53,000 nucleotides of DNA from Mesostigma viride (taxonomy: Eukaryota; Streptophyta; Mesostigmatophyceae; Mesostigmatales; Mesostigmataceae). Numbering within the stretch: position 1 is the first letter of the stretch; each line of letters begins with the position of its first letter. The DNA lies in contig RPFO01002176.1 of assembly GCA_009746045.1 (NCBI GenBank), positions 385,501-438,500 of the forward strand, in the 5' to 3' direction. A program made the position numbers and the translations under genes. Below the pieces are notes generated by a model. It was not told the DNA's origin. It saw only the letters and a list, made by a program, of their open reading frames with translations, and did not search any database. Of the stretch, positions 29,877 to 42,585 are shown piece by piece.

Positions 29877-31742
29877 AACTCCGGAGAGGCGAGAAACAAA
29901 CGCGAGGACCCCTACCACGATAACGTACTTTTTACTTCGTCCTATGCCTTGAACAGCAATGGGCAGGCCCTTTGCAAATAACTGCAAACGCTACTTCATA
30001 ACAAGGGGGAAGAAAAAGCAACTTCGAAAAAGGAAAATGCGCATATTAAAGGATATGAGTCATTTTTGGCGGGCGAGAATCAGGATACTGGACGGATCGC
30101 CTTATTTAGTCCCGCTCAGAGGCGGGCGCTGTTGCCGCAGGTCAACGACCCAAGAATATCTTTGGCTATGGTAAATCTTTTAACGTGGTCCTCCCTTAAA
30201 CCGTCTCCCCCACCTCAACGTGCCAGCTCGGTATCGCGGGACACGGGGCGGGTAGGGAAATGGAAAATCTAGAAGGTTCCACTGGTCAACAATTTAAACT
30301 CAACTCAACTCAAACTCAACTCAACCCGGTGACGGTCGACGGGTCGAGGCAGCGGAGCCCCAGCTCAGTCATCAGTCATCAGTAGGTCATCAGTCCACGC
30401 CCACGTCAGTCATGCCCACGCCGGCAGAAGTATAGGTATTTAGTGAAACCATGGGCTGGTGAGTGGTGACTGGTCCGGCCTTACATTACAGTATCAGTAC
30501 AGTACAACTTGTTGTTCTTGGTCCCACCGCACTCCCACGCCGCACATGAGCAGCAGAGAATCTCACATGAATGCTTTCCTGGTCACAAAACGCGCCCTGT
30601 TAGCCCCTTCACCTGTCAGGCTGTCGCCTTCACACCACCTTCACACCGGTGTGTGACCACCTTCATATTTAATTCGCTGATACAGGGCTGATACTCATAC
30701 AGTAGTTTCCCATTTCACCTCTCTGGTCTACTGTATAATTGGATAATAAATATACCCATTGCCCTGCCATTAGGTACCCCCTGATTTCCCCGAAAATAAT
30801 CTCACATGAACAGTGACCACTGACCAGTGACCACAAACCGCTACACTTGGCGACGGGAGCATTACCAGTACGGTACTGTTGTTGAAGACGGCAGCGACCG
30901 TTCCCACTTTCTAAGTTCACCAACGGCCCCCGGCCACTACAGTATATCTCTGCTGCCCATGTGCGGCGTGGGACACAACAACAACAACAACAACAACGCA
31001 ACCCTATTCCGCTAGCTTACTCTCCCAACGTTTTACGACCGTCAGATGGGTGAATCTGACGGACGGACGGACAGGTACACCCGAGAACCGCACAGATGTA
31101 GCCGAAAACCGCACAGATGTAGCCGAAAAACCACATGGACGCGACGCGAGGGATTGGGGCCGTCGGATGGTGGAGGCGTTGTCCCCAACCCGAGGGGCGA
31201 CGGGTTGACAGGGGTAAAGGTGGCGCAAGCCACCGGCGGTGGGTGGGGGCGGCCAAGCGCCTGTGGCGCGGAGGAACAACTTGGCCCACAATCATGCGGG
31301 CCCGCAACAGCAATCATGCGCCCGCAACAAGTTCACTAAAGTCCTTCGGACACGTGTCAAGAAAACATATTTAGACTTTGTTTGGATGGATACTTTTGGA
31401 ATTTGGATAGGCAGTTGGGCACGGTAAAAAAACGCAAAAACCGTGGAGTCATTTTTATAAGCCATGGCTCGGCATTATATAGACTAATATTGTGCTCGTG
31501 CCGAGCTCCGGGATGTTAAGAAAAAGGGATTTACCTGCATAAAAAGTTACAGGAGTCACAGAAGCGAATTGTGCAAATAGATTCGTGATCACGCGAATGA
31601 CAAAGGTCACCGCAATTCATTCGTTTCGAAGGAACTTTCCTGCCAGCTGCATGACCAGGTCAAGGAGAATGTAATCCTACAGCAAAAGGTTTCACCGCAC
31701 ACTCGAGGCGATAGCTGCTGTTGGTGAGCGCGGGTGCCCAAA
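29877..31742. promoter_or_regulatory. Intergenic region between divergent SERF and pecanex genes
   Basis: About 1.9 kb without a recognised domain. It contains short CAACT-type repeats near 30298-30325, duplicated GTCATCAGT words near 30366-30395, a 23-bp direct repeat (CCGCACAGATGTAGCCGAAA) at 31088-31128, and a repeated AATCATGCG...CCCGCAACA word at 31291-31330. A TATATAGA sequence occurs near 31478. Promoters for both genes should lie here, but I cannot place them. Confidence 0.4.
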
Positions 31743-34088
31743 ATGACTCGATCGTCGGTGACAGCGGTGAAGTCTTGGTCCGATGACGTTGAAGACCACC
31801 CGGTGCAGGCGTTCAATGCCGATAGTTCAGATTCCGACGAGGAAAACCGAGTCCTTCCAACGTCATCGAAAAAATTATCAGGCCAAGGAGAGCAGTCTGG
31901 CGCCCGGCCAGCTGCTGGAGGTGCACCGATTATCAATGAGTACAAGATGCGTTTCGTATGGACCCGGCTTTCGCAGACTTTCCTGGGAGGTCTGAAGCTC
32001 ATGCTCAGCTCTTCTGCTGAGGATGACGATAGCAAAAGTAGTACAAAAATACCGGCGTATGCATGGGTTATTCAGATATTTCTTTTCATCCTACCCTTGC
32101 TAGTGGGAGCGGCCTTGTCACTGATCGCGACTTACACCGCCCTGGATGCCATATACTCCCGAATCATTTTTGGCGGCGTCATGGGCATTCTGCAACTAGT
32201 GATCCAGGCAGCTTCCTACCGAATCCAGAAAAAGCTGGACGACGACGTCTCGAATGCCAGGGACGTGCGAGCCATGCTTCAGGAAGAGAACGTGACAGAG
32301 TTTGACGGCTGGTTTGGCGCGCACACGTTCCGCTTCATTCTTCCCCCAACGCGAGGAGGATTCCTGGCAGTCTGCCTGCATGCCCTATTCTCTGGCGCCC
32401 TGTGCTTCAGCGCCCTGGGATATCTCGATAGGCACGGTCTAGAAGCTCGACTGGGGCGTGTCTTCTATCTGTTCTACGGCACCGCCTGGGTGTCCCTGTG
32501 CCTGGCTCAGTACCCGCTTACAGCCTCAGCCCCGGTGGATCCCAACTTCTTCCGGACCTACGACGCCATCGGGCTGAGCAAGTACACGCGTGCATTCTAT
32601 GTCACGTTCATCTCGCTGATTCAGGCGAGTGCTTGCTGATCCTTTCACGCCTCGGCTGTAACTTTTTCTTAATTAGCACAGCGACTGCGATAGCAATTAC
32701 GGTCATGATGACTTCATGGTCAGGAACGATGACAGCCAGCCATGCCTTTTGTTAGCTGAATCCGCCAACACATCTCACCCAACCCTGTTGCCACTATAAG
32801 CACCGCCACCCAGTAATGCTGCCATCAGTATTACTATCAATCACCGACACCCACCCATCGCCGTCGTCACTATGTCTCTCATGGCCCTTACAAGGCCTCC
32901 AATGCACCACCCCCCACTCCCACTCGCACCCCCACCCCCATACCCACCCCCACCCTCGCCGTGGCCATGGCAAACGGTAACAGCAGCTGCCCCAGTCATG
33001 TTCATGACTGCAGCTGCTACAAGCATTCGCATCGTGGGTAGCGCCATAGAGAGCCGTCCCTTGTGGCAGTAACAGGAAATGGTGATAGGAGGTGAGGAAA
33101 GTGATGGCGGCGTCAGAAATTGAAAGAATCCATGGACGAAACAGTGTGCATGATGTACGTGATGGATGCTTCTGGCAATGGTAATAACAAGTTTGCGCTC
33201 TCGTTTGGCTTTACCTGTGTGGCAACCGGCAGGTGTACGCCCTGGGCAACGAGGGCAGCGGCCGCGTGACCTTGTCAGGCCTGGCGGTCGCAATGGACAT
33301 CATCATGCTGCTCTTCCCGCTGCTGTGGATGGTGGGTGGCCTCCCAAGCAAGCGTGCCATTGCCTTTGGCGTGGTTAACATAGGATGCTCGAAGCACTGA
33401 TGACAGCCCATAGTTTCCAATGGTCCGTACATCGCGTGGATGTCACATGGGGGTCGTACATCGTGTGCATGTCGGAACCAAGATGATCTTGTGGCTAGGG
33501 AATTCAACTTCTTGTCATGATGACCTTATAGCATCTGCAGGGGTCACGATTCCATGCTTGGCTAAACTGGGAAAAGGACTCCTAAGATAAACTTGCTCAC
33601 AAACACCCAGCCATCGACCCAGTCAGACGAGCCCATCGTCCCAATGGCTACCACGGCATCATCCAATTCTAGTTGATGCGGACAACAATTCCACCTCCTC
33701 AGATGCCAAGTCAGGCAAAGAAGTAGAATTTCTCATCCATAAGGTCACCATGGTAAGGGGTCGAACTCCCAAGCCACAAGATCATCATGTTAACAAGATG
33801 GCTTCCCTAGCTTAACGGTCATCTTAGTAAGAACTTGATCTCCCTAACCACAATATCATCGTGGAGAAAAGTTGAACTCCCCAGCCATAAGGTCATCAGG
33901 GCAAGAAGATGAGTTCCCTAGCTAGGATCAAACACTGTTTTGATGATGTCGGGATATCAGCATGATCACGACCATGTGTGTGGCTCCTCATACCGTGGAG
34001 CATGGGTAGCTAGCGGAATACCGAAAGTCCTGCCGTGGTCGACAACTCAACATACATTTTTGTTCTAATTGTTTCCCTTTTCCCGCCC

Positions 34089-34120
<32 letters not shown>

Positions 34121-37100
34121 TAAGGTTGCCTAATCATCCAGCTTCGTTCACTCCCTATTTTCGTCTCCTCTTGTGTCCAGATGGGCAGCCTCCCCACGGT
34201 GGACGCGCTCATCTCCTGGCTGGGTGAGCAGGCGCTGTTGCACCTTCTGGGGGGCAGCGCTGCGTCCAGCGACGAGCGCATGCTGACCATGTTGCTCGCG
34301 GGCGCTGCGCACGTCACACTGGTTCGTGCTGATGATTTTCGTTCCGTCGCCCACCGTTTTGTGTTCGCTGCCACCCGCTGTGTGTGCGTGCGGGTGCTTC
34401 TCGTTCCGTCGCCCACCGTTTTGTGTTCGCTGCCACCCGCTGTGTGTGCGTGCGGGTGCTTCTCATCCCGTCGCCCACCGTTTTGTGTTCGCTGCCACCT
34501 GCTGTGTGTGCGTGCGGGTGCTTCTAGAGTGATATAGAGTTATTGAGTTGTAGAACGCTTGTGTGTGCCTGTGACGGCTCCTGCCACAGGATGTGGCATA
34601 CGGTCTGCTGGGCTAGTCCTCGCTGCAAGGGGGTGGGGTGCAAAACGGTTTGGGCAAAAAGAGCTCAAGAAATTATGAGAGGGAATCATCAGAACGTGCT
34701 CAACATCCCTAACATTGTTTGAATTTTGAACTTTCGTAACATATCTCCCCTCCCCTAAGTAGGCCCACTTGGGGTCATGCAGCCAGGATAATACAATACG
34801 CACATTAAGATGGAGACCTTGTATTCCGCTACATAAGCGGTAAAGAAGCAGTTTCTCTCATGCGAAACCACATATCCAATCGGTCAGCCTCTATGGCTTA
34901 CCTCTGCCCCTGCCTGTATTCTCAATGGCCCGCACTGCCCTCCGCCCCTGCCCACTGCCGCCTGTGTCCACCTCCCCTGCCCCCCCCCCCCCCCCTCCGC
35001 CCCCCCGTGCCCACCGGCCCAGATCTGGGTGGCGTGGAGGGACGTTGGAGGGAACCTCGCGGCCATTGGTGTCGCGGCAGGTGGCGGCCTGTTCCTCGCC
35101 ATGGACATCTACCCCAGCCGTAGAGGCCCCCGTGCCCGGAATAAAGTCGCCCCCGGGCCGCCCTCCTCTGCTGCCTCTGAGAGTAGCAACACCAACACCT
35201 CCACAACCCCACGATCTGCGAACAAAGGCGCAGAGCTGCCAACCGCATCCAGCGACTGGGCCCTGAAACTAATAATTACCCTCGTGGCCGCCGCCATGAT
35301 TGTCACGGGGATCGTGTTAAGCGGCCGTGTGGCAGATTTAGAGGGCGAGTTTGCCGCCTTCTTTGTGGACGACATCTGGCGCGACGCCACGGCGGAGGCG
35401 GTGTTCGCAGCTCTGCTTGCTGGCCTGTATGCGGTGCTCGTAATTGGCCGGGAGCTGCAGCGGCCGTACCTGCTGGATGTACTGCGCAACCCCTTTTTTG
35501 CAAGCCCTAGTGACAATGCGGGGAAGAAGGGGGGCGGGGCTTTCGCCGTGCGGGTGGCGCCGTACCTGTTTCGTGGGGCACAGGCCTGCTCAAGGTGCGA
35601 CATCGTCTCCTTACTACTATCTATTCTTACTACATGAATACATCATGCTAGTAAATTAACGAGACAACTAGATACTACTACACTAAGATGCTCACGAGAC
35701 AACTCTACATACTAGACAGCATTTTTTACTGCGCGCAAGCCGCCTTGAGGTACTGCACATTCTCCAATTCTTAGCCTCGATTGTAGTTAACAGCGTCTTC
35801 AGCTATTCCAGTCGCAGGAGCACCAGGTATAAATCAACCATCCTGAAGTTGACTTATTTGGTGGCCTTTGGGGGCCGCACCAGAGCTGAGGCTGGTTGTG
35901 GGTTCTGGGTTGTATTAAGTGAGGCAACAGTATGGTTGATGGGTATGCTAAACTACTAGTGTGCAGGTAGACTAGTATGCAGGCAGATGCATGCAGATTC
36001 GGGCAGCCCACTACTTGTCCTGGTGTCCTTCCCTGACGCCTGCTCTCTCCTCTGTCATCCATTTTACACAACCCCCGCCATGGTTGAACCCTGTGCACTC
36101 ACCGGCCACTCCTCTGCCTCCTCTGCTCCCAAAGTCACATTCACTAACCCTTCCTCCCCTTCCTCCTTCCCCCCCTTCCTCCTTCCCCCCCTTCTCCCTT
36201 CCCCCCCCCTTCTGCCTTTCCCCTGCCCAAATACCCATGTATTTCCCCCCATGCCCTCCCTCCCTCCTCCCACCTCCCACCTCTCTTTTTCCTCTCTCCC
36301 CCCACACACACACACCGTGTCACCCCTCCTCCACCGCCCCCCCCCCCCCCCCCAGAATGGTTGTCCTTATCTTCCTTATCCTCCACTTCCCCGGCCAGCA
36401 GCAGCCGCACGTCGTCAACTGCATCCTCGCCGCGCGCTGCTTCCGCCGCGCGTGGCAGCACCCCTGCGCGTCCTCCGCCGAGCTGGCCCTCTACGCGCTT
36501 GTGGATGCGGGCACCGCTTGGGACCCCTGGGATGCCCGCGCCTGGGGCGGCTACCGCCCAACCTTCCTCGTCCGCATCTTCTTCGTAGGGCTGGCCATCG
36601 ACCGTGCGGCCGACGGTGCCCGCAAGCTGGCCTGCTTTGTCATGCTGTGGCGGGAGGCCGCGGGCTCAAAGCATCTCACTAAGGCGCAGCGGCGGTGGCT
36701 GCCCTTGTTCCTACCGACGTCACTGCTCGCGATCGGGATCGCGGCCGCGCTGGCCATGCCGCTGCTCCCCCTGTGTGGGCTGCCGCTGCTGCTGCTGGGG
36801 TTCCCGCGCCCGCGCAGGTGTGCTGCCAGTTGGCGCTCGCCGTTTTTAGTATTCATACTGTACTTTTTCTTTTCTTTTGCCGCGGTCTACTTTTCACGGC
36901 AGTCACGCCTATGTCTGTGTCGTAACATCGGATTTAGGAGATCTCGCCCATGGTATGTTCATGTTCAGTTGTTCCCTTTGTTCAGTACCTACCGCTCATC
37001 ATGGCCTGGGACCCCTAACTCATTATTGCAGTGGTCATTTCCCTTGTTCCATGGAATTCTAACCCGACCTAGTCAGACCCTCGGAAAGCCTACCCCCAAT

Positions 37101-40100
37101 CTGTTCCGTCAACCGCATGCTTCACTACTGCAGTATGTATAGTAGTATTTCTTCGCTATATCCCTTACCATATCCCCACCCCCCACCCCTCCCCCCACCC
37201 CTCCCCACCCCTCCCCATCCCTCCCCGCAGGTGCTGGCAGCGCATCACCCCCACGCTGGCATCCGCCACGCTGGACGCCTCCTTCTATGCACAGCTGGCG
37301 CCGCAGCTACTGCGTGCGCTGCCCACGCTGGCAAGCTCGGGCAAGCTGGGTCAGCTGGCGCCCGGCCAGTTCTTCCTGCTGCGCCACGGCCAGCTGCTCG
37401 TGTGGCTGCAGGTGCTGGAGACTGGCACGGGGTACTGGCAGGTGGGTAACGGTCGCACGGGGTAGAGGCAGGTGGGTCACCAACAAATAGACCGGTTGAT
37501 TCGGTTTATGGATTGGTTGGTAGGTGGGCGAAGCTAGCACCGGGTACTCGACGGTCGGAGATAATAGGGCCGCGTACTGGCAGGTGGGACTCGATTAATG
37601 TCCTGGTAGACTGATGCATACGGACTGATTGATTAGTCCCTTTTTTATGTATTGATGGCGACCGTATCACCAGGTACTGGCAGCTGGGATGTCCATTCAG
37701 GTCCTTATAGACTGATCCATACAGGCTGATTGATAATTAGTATATATTAGACGATAGATTGATTAGTTAATGGATGTATTGATGGCGACAGTAGCACCAG
37801 GTGGCGGCTGGGTCATTGACTAAAAGAACTATTAGTTTTATGTGTTATAGCCTACATGACTGAGGGCCGATAACGGCCGATAACGCAGTTTCTACTTTTT
37901 GGCTCGTTGCCGAGGACATCACCGAGACGAGGACATCACCGTGTCCTGGTTCCTATAGATACCCTTATCTCTGACAGTGCCCTTTCAACTCGGTTCCCTA
38001 TTCGTGCTATGATGCATGCCTTGGCACTGGCGGCCATCAAGGGCCTGGAGCTGCAGGAGGCATGCCTATTAATACCCTTCCCTCTGTGCCCTTCTGCACC
38101 CTTATCTACTGCCCCTTGTGCGCATGCAGGCGGCCATCAAGGGCCTTGAGCTGCAGGAGACGTCGTGCCACCACGTGGAGGCAGAGCAGATTGATGCACT
38201 CTTTTCGTCTGCGCTGGCGGCGCCAGGGCGTGGGCAGGTGTATATGCACTCCACCCGTAGCGGCAGGCCTGGAGTATGTTCAAGCCAATGGGCCTCTGTC
38301 TTTTTTCTTGCACATGATGCCCTTTCTTTCTTATATTTTACATTTTGTCTCTTTCCTTTTTCATTTAGCGGCAGGCCTGGAATGTGTTCGACCCATCAGT
38401 CCCCTTGTCTCTTCCCTTGCATTTGTTTCCATCTCTCTTTTCTAGTTTATAGTAATGTCGTTAGCCTAGCATGCCTGCCACAAAGGCCAATTATGCATTG
38501 CCCTGCCAGCGTGGAACCAGCATTTGTTACTCAGTTCTCCCCGCGCTCATCCTTCCAAGCCATCAGATGGTATCAGCTAGCATGAGAGCCCGTCTGCGCT
38601 CCTTTGCTTGCTTTAACAACGCAGTAGTCCACAGAGCTACTCTGCAGTTGCATTGTCTCGTGGCTACGGGTGGTCTGCTTGGCGTGTGGAATACTTTCGC
38701 AGCGGTCGCAGCTTCCGCCGCACGTGTCCTGGTGGGATCGCCCCCCACACGCTTGCTTGGAGGCTGCGTCTCCACTTGTACTCCACAAGAGTAATAGCAA
38801 GAGCCAGTCTCGGGTATGGAACCACTCAGAGTAGCATGTGGTCAGGAGAGAGAGCGGGTTGGAAACCATGGTCGTCTTGGACACAGCGAGATGTGCACCA
38901 AAGTATTTTGGTTTTCATATAGACGGGGCAAGACTTGGTACAGTTGTAACGGGGCAAGGCTGGCGGAGAGATGCGCCATCTCACCAGAAAAAGGCAGCGC
39001 CGGAAAATTAAACTGTCAACATCAGGCATTTTCCCCGCGATGATTGCTTCCTTTCTTTCTCCTTCTGATTTTCTCCCTCTGCCCGCCAGGCCCCCTACAC
39101 TGCCACCCACGGCACGCCCATCACTCAGCTGCCACCACCCTGCCATGTTTCCCCACCCCTACATCCCCTTCACCTTTGCCCCCCCCCCCCCCCTTTCTTG
39201 CAGGTGCGCGGGTGGCTCAACCCCTACCTGGGCTACACCCTCAAGCCGCGCGGCACCGTGCCGGTGACCGCCTACTCGGACAGCCGATTCCAGCTCACCG
39301 GCATCCTGGGCACGCGTGAGAACCTGAGGCTGCAGTCTGACACCTTCCTGCGCGCGCTCATCTGGCTGCTGCACAGGGAACATAAGGACCTGCGGCTGCC
39401 AGCAGGTACGCACCGTGACATTCTACGGCTTCGCAAGGCAACCCTTAACATCTCGTCGCTGCTTCTTTCACGCTCCTTTGTGCCTAGTTTTTGTGTGTTT
39501 ATCATTGTTTGTGTGGTTCATTGGCTCAGCAGCATTTGGCTGGATCTTCAGTCCCGGCTCTAGCCCTGAATCTGCCACCCAGCTGTGTTTTATGCCCGTT
39601 GCCAGCTTCTGCCTCCGTTTGTGATTGGCTCTGTCCGTTTACGCTTGGCATTTCCACAGAAGCATGTGATGGTTGGCTTTTGGTGAGTAGCAAAGGGTTT
39701 CATGGGGCATTAGTGTCTTGCCAATTGAGAACTGTATTCTGAGCGTGGGTGGCGCATCTTCCCCATTCTACTATGGCAAGTTTAGGAGCGAAAGCCATCA
39801 GCAGTTGCAGAGGCTTTGAATCCGACTTGACATTACCTTGTGGTGCACCGATTGCACGATTTGGTCTCCATTTCCCTACCCCAGACCAGGGACGACATGT
39901 GCCAATGTTCCTGCTACTCTCCTCCCTAACCAGGATGTGAGCATGCTTATAAAACCTTGATTTATCCATCCGGGTTCCCCCCACCCCGCCCCCAAGCAGA
40001 GTACAAGGTCGACTCCAAGGACGATGACGACGACGATGACGCGGGCAGCGCGGCCGAGTCCTCCTTCCCCTTGGAATGGTTCCAGCACATAACAAGCCAG

Positions 40101-42050
40101 GACGCGACGCCCGCCATCGAAGCACGCCGCAAGAAGAGGGAGACCATGCACTCACGCGCAGGGTTTAGCAGAAAGATGGGTGGCAAAGGGAGCTTTGGTG
40201 GCGGTCTCGGCGGTGGTGGTGGCGGCGGTCTATACGATTACCTTGCAGACAGCCCGTCGCACGGCAGTAGTGGTGGGAACTCCGCGCAGCCGGCGTCGGG
40301 AACCGGGGCCGGGGAAGGCGGGGGCAAGTCTGGTAAAGGCGACGCGGCGATTCATGAGGATGATGTGACGGCGACAGAACGGTTTGTGGGCGTGGTGCTG
40401 GAGGTGCACGCGATCATCGATGGCTACGGCATCCGAGGTGTGTTCACCATGGGTCTCGAGTGCTCTGGCTGACCCCGTCCATGCGCTGCCTTACCCAGTA
40501 GTAATTTTCTATTTTGCTCCGCCTTACCCAGGCTGGCTCTATATTACCCAGCCTTGCTCCACATTACATAGCCAGCACCGTTTTGCAAGGCAACTTCTTA
40601 TAATGTTCTAGCTTGCTCCGCAACACCCAGCCTAGCTCCGCATCACTCAGCCTGGGTCTTTATTGAACCATCCATGGTCTGCATTTGTGCATTATCCCTG
40701 CACTGCATGACATACCCATCCGTGATCTTCATTACCCATGGTGCTCATTACCCATGCATGGTCTGCACGCTCTCCCCATGAACGCGCGGCTTCATGGGTA
40801 GCGAAACCATGGACAAATGCCTGGCATTGAGAGACCCATATGCCTGCAACTCTGCTGCGTATCTCCCTATTCTGTGTCTTGTTTCTCGCTTTATGTACTT
40901 TACACCATTTTGATATCTTCAAACTCTCTCCTTCTTTCCATTCTTATATCTTTTAACTCTCTCTCTTTATACCACTCTTATATCTTTGAACTCGTTTGGG
41001 GCGGCTAACCTTGTTGTACTGTATCTCACCGCGTCCGGTCCCCATGCGAGCAGGCAACGTCGAAGCCGCGGGCGAGTCGCATGTGTTCAGCGTGTACAGC
41101 GGCACCCTTCCCAAGTGCTCGCAGGCCGCGTGGCTCGAGGCACGGCCAGGCCTTAAGTCGCTCGCCATGCGGGCCTACCGGCTGGCGCACAAGCTTGTAT
41201 ATGACCATGCCACACTGGGACCCTGGGACGACGACGACGAGCTGGCGGACTCGATGGAGGACCTGGCGACGCGGTGGCACCTGGGGTGAGTGTTGGTGGA
41301 GAGACGAGGCCAGAGGGAGGACCGTGCTGTTGGGGCATGCTTTAAATCGTGTTATAATTTAATTGACGTGAGTTGGATGCTACCAGTAGACTACCGCAGG
41401 TGCGAGCACGTGTTCATGAATATCCGCATCCTTGGCTGAAGGGCCTTAGGCATGAAACGCAAAGTGCCATTGCGGTGATCTCTGATATGGAATGATAAAT
41501 ATAGAATGACTCGAGAATCGCTGAAGTGCTTGTTAGTACAAAATGGAACCAGCATCACACTGATGAGGCAGTCAGCACCGGTTTCTTCATATCTGGGGTC
41601 GCCATATATTAGTTGTCTCACTTAGTTGACAGAATGTAAACTTCCATGCCTATTTGTAGTAACCCAACCCCATGAACCAAATCGCCCTGGATCCGCAGGT
41701 CATTGGCGGATGAGTCGCAAAGGGAGCTATGGTGCCAGGCCATGTCTGCGGCCACCCCCTTCATGTACGCGTTGTCCTATGATGAGGAGGAGCATGTGTA
41801 CTCGGGAATGATCCTGTCGATGCGCGAGCAGCAGGTGCCCATCGGCGAGCTGAACGGGGAGGTGGTGCGCGCGCAGTGGGCGTCCACGATCATGGAGCTG
41901 CTGTACTTCACGAATGATGATGACGAGCGGTATTCGATCCAGGCGTCGCCGCAGCTGCTGCGGAACTTGAATGTGCAGTCGGCGGAGCCCCCGCTGGGGT
42001 ATAGTGTGTATTGCACGGGGCCAGTGAACCTCCGCACCTGCATCATCTGA
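31743..42050 (+). CDS. Pecanex-like multipass membrane protein, 11 exons
   Basis: Exons: 31743-32624, 33233-33331, 34181-34321, 35023-35594, 36356-36817, 37231-37441, 38130-38237, 39204-39405, 40000-40437, 41054-41285, 41699-42050 (TGA). All phases agree and give 1232 residues. Intron 1 is GC-AG; the rest are GT-AG. The acidic N-terminus is followed by hydrophobic segments at about 108-132, 140-160, 207-230 and 238-256 and more in exons 2, 4 and 5. Family signs include AMDIIMLLFPLLW, GLPLLLLGFPRPRR, the conserved AAIKGLELQETSCHHVEAEQ, the VRGWLNPYLGYTLK region, and a C-terminal soluble domain with LADESQRELWCQAM and RAQWASTIMELLYFTNDDDE. Exon 9 encodes an Asp run and a Gly-rich linker. Pecanex proteins are large endomembrane (ER) proteins, linked in flies to Notch signalling and ER shape; here the role is unknown. 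Exon 4/5 junctions are the least certain. Confidence 0.88.
33478..33531 (-). repeat. Inverted copy of the 39-bp intronic minisatellite unit
   Basis: AAGATGATCTTGTGGCTAGG...CATGATGACCTTAT is the reverse complement of the units at 33738-33935, which lie about 200 bp downstream in the same pecanex intron. Confidence 0.6.
33738..33935 (+). repeat. About 39-bp minisatellite, five degenerate units
   Basis: Units read roughly ATAAGGTCATCATGGTAAGA then AGATGAACTCCCTAGCCA. They start near 33738, 33778, 33818, 33858 and 33896. The array is in pecanex intron 2. The GGTCGAACTCCC word looks tRNA-like but no cloverleaf forms. Confidence 0.65.
34092..34122 (+). repeat. (TTTC)n microsatellite
   Basis: About seven units of TTTC in pecanex intron 2, some 60 bp before the exon 3 acceptor, where it probably adds to the pyrimidine-rich stretch. 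Confidence 0.9.
34340..34526 (+). repeat. 62-bp tandem repeat, three copies
   Basis: Units start at 34340, 34402 and 34464 with CGTTCCGTCGCCCACCG (third: CATCCCGTCGCCC) and contain GTGTGTGCGTGCGGGTGCTT. The array begins about 18 bp after the donor of pecanex exon 3. The period is not a multiple of three, so it is not coding. Confidence 0.9.
38029..38059 (+). repeat. Duplicated start of pecanex exon 7 inside intron 6
   Basis: GGCGGCCATCAAGGGCCTGG AGCTGCAGGAG repeats the first 30 bases of exon 7 (38130 onward) exactly 100 bp upstream, with one difference. It lacks an AG immediately before it (CTGGCGG), and after GCTGCAGGAG the match stops, so it is unlikely to be an alternative exon. Confidence 0.8.
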
Positions 42051-42585
42051 TGATTTTCCTGTGGATCTCATTAGGCGGTTTTAGTAATGCATGGTGATGT
42101 GTTGCAAGAGCTGGCCTTGCTGGCTCCAGTCAACGTTTATTTTCTTGCAAAGTGACCCCAAAACCCCGGGGGGTCGCCCTTACGACGCGTTGGTAATGCC
42201 CGCACTCTAGGAAAGCAAAGCAGACCACAGAACCAGGGCGATGCTAGGCTCCCAGCTGGCCACCAGTGAGGCTTGCCAACAGTTATGGCCTTGATAAAAT
42301 GAACTTCATGCATGGTATGAAGTGGACATGTGGAATGAACATGCAAGGACGTGTGTCCATGACACATGTTCACAACGTTCCCTTCATCCAAAGGCCGGCC
42401 GTGACTCCACATCTGACCACACCAGCCTGTGGTCATGGTGCCACAACCCCTAACCTTGGAACCGTGAAAAAAATGGATTATTCAATTCTTCTCATGTTCA
42501 GGAATAGTCGATCATCTCACCTAGTATGGAATTTTGTTGCTATCCTGTTTTATACCATACTTAAGTACTACAATCCTTACTATTC
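42051..42585. other. 3' flank of pecanex, no gene seen
   Basis: This includes the pecanex 3' UTR and intergenic sequence. Short open frames on both strands have no recognisable domain. Confidence 0.4.

Noticed and set aside
33738-33935. tRNA gene suggested by GGTCGAACTCCC
   Set aside because: The word is one unit of a minisatellite; no acceptor, D or anticodon stem can be drawn.
36011-36461. Gly/Glu-rich minus-strand frames
   Set aside because: They are antisense to C-rich intron sequence ahead of pecanex exon 5.
38029-38059. True exon 7 start
   Set aside because: It has no AG acceptor directly before it and the match to exon 7 ends after 31 bases, while 38130 has a proper acceptor and continues with conserved sequence.
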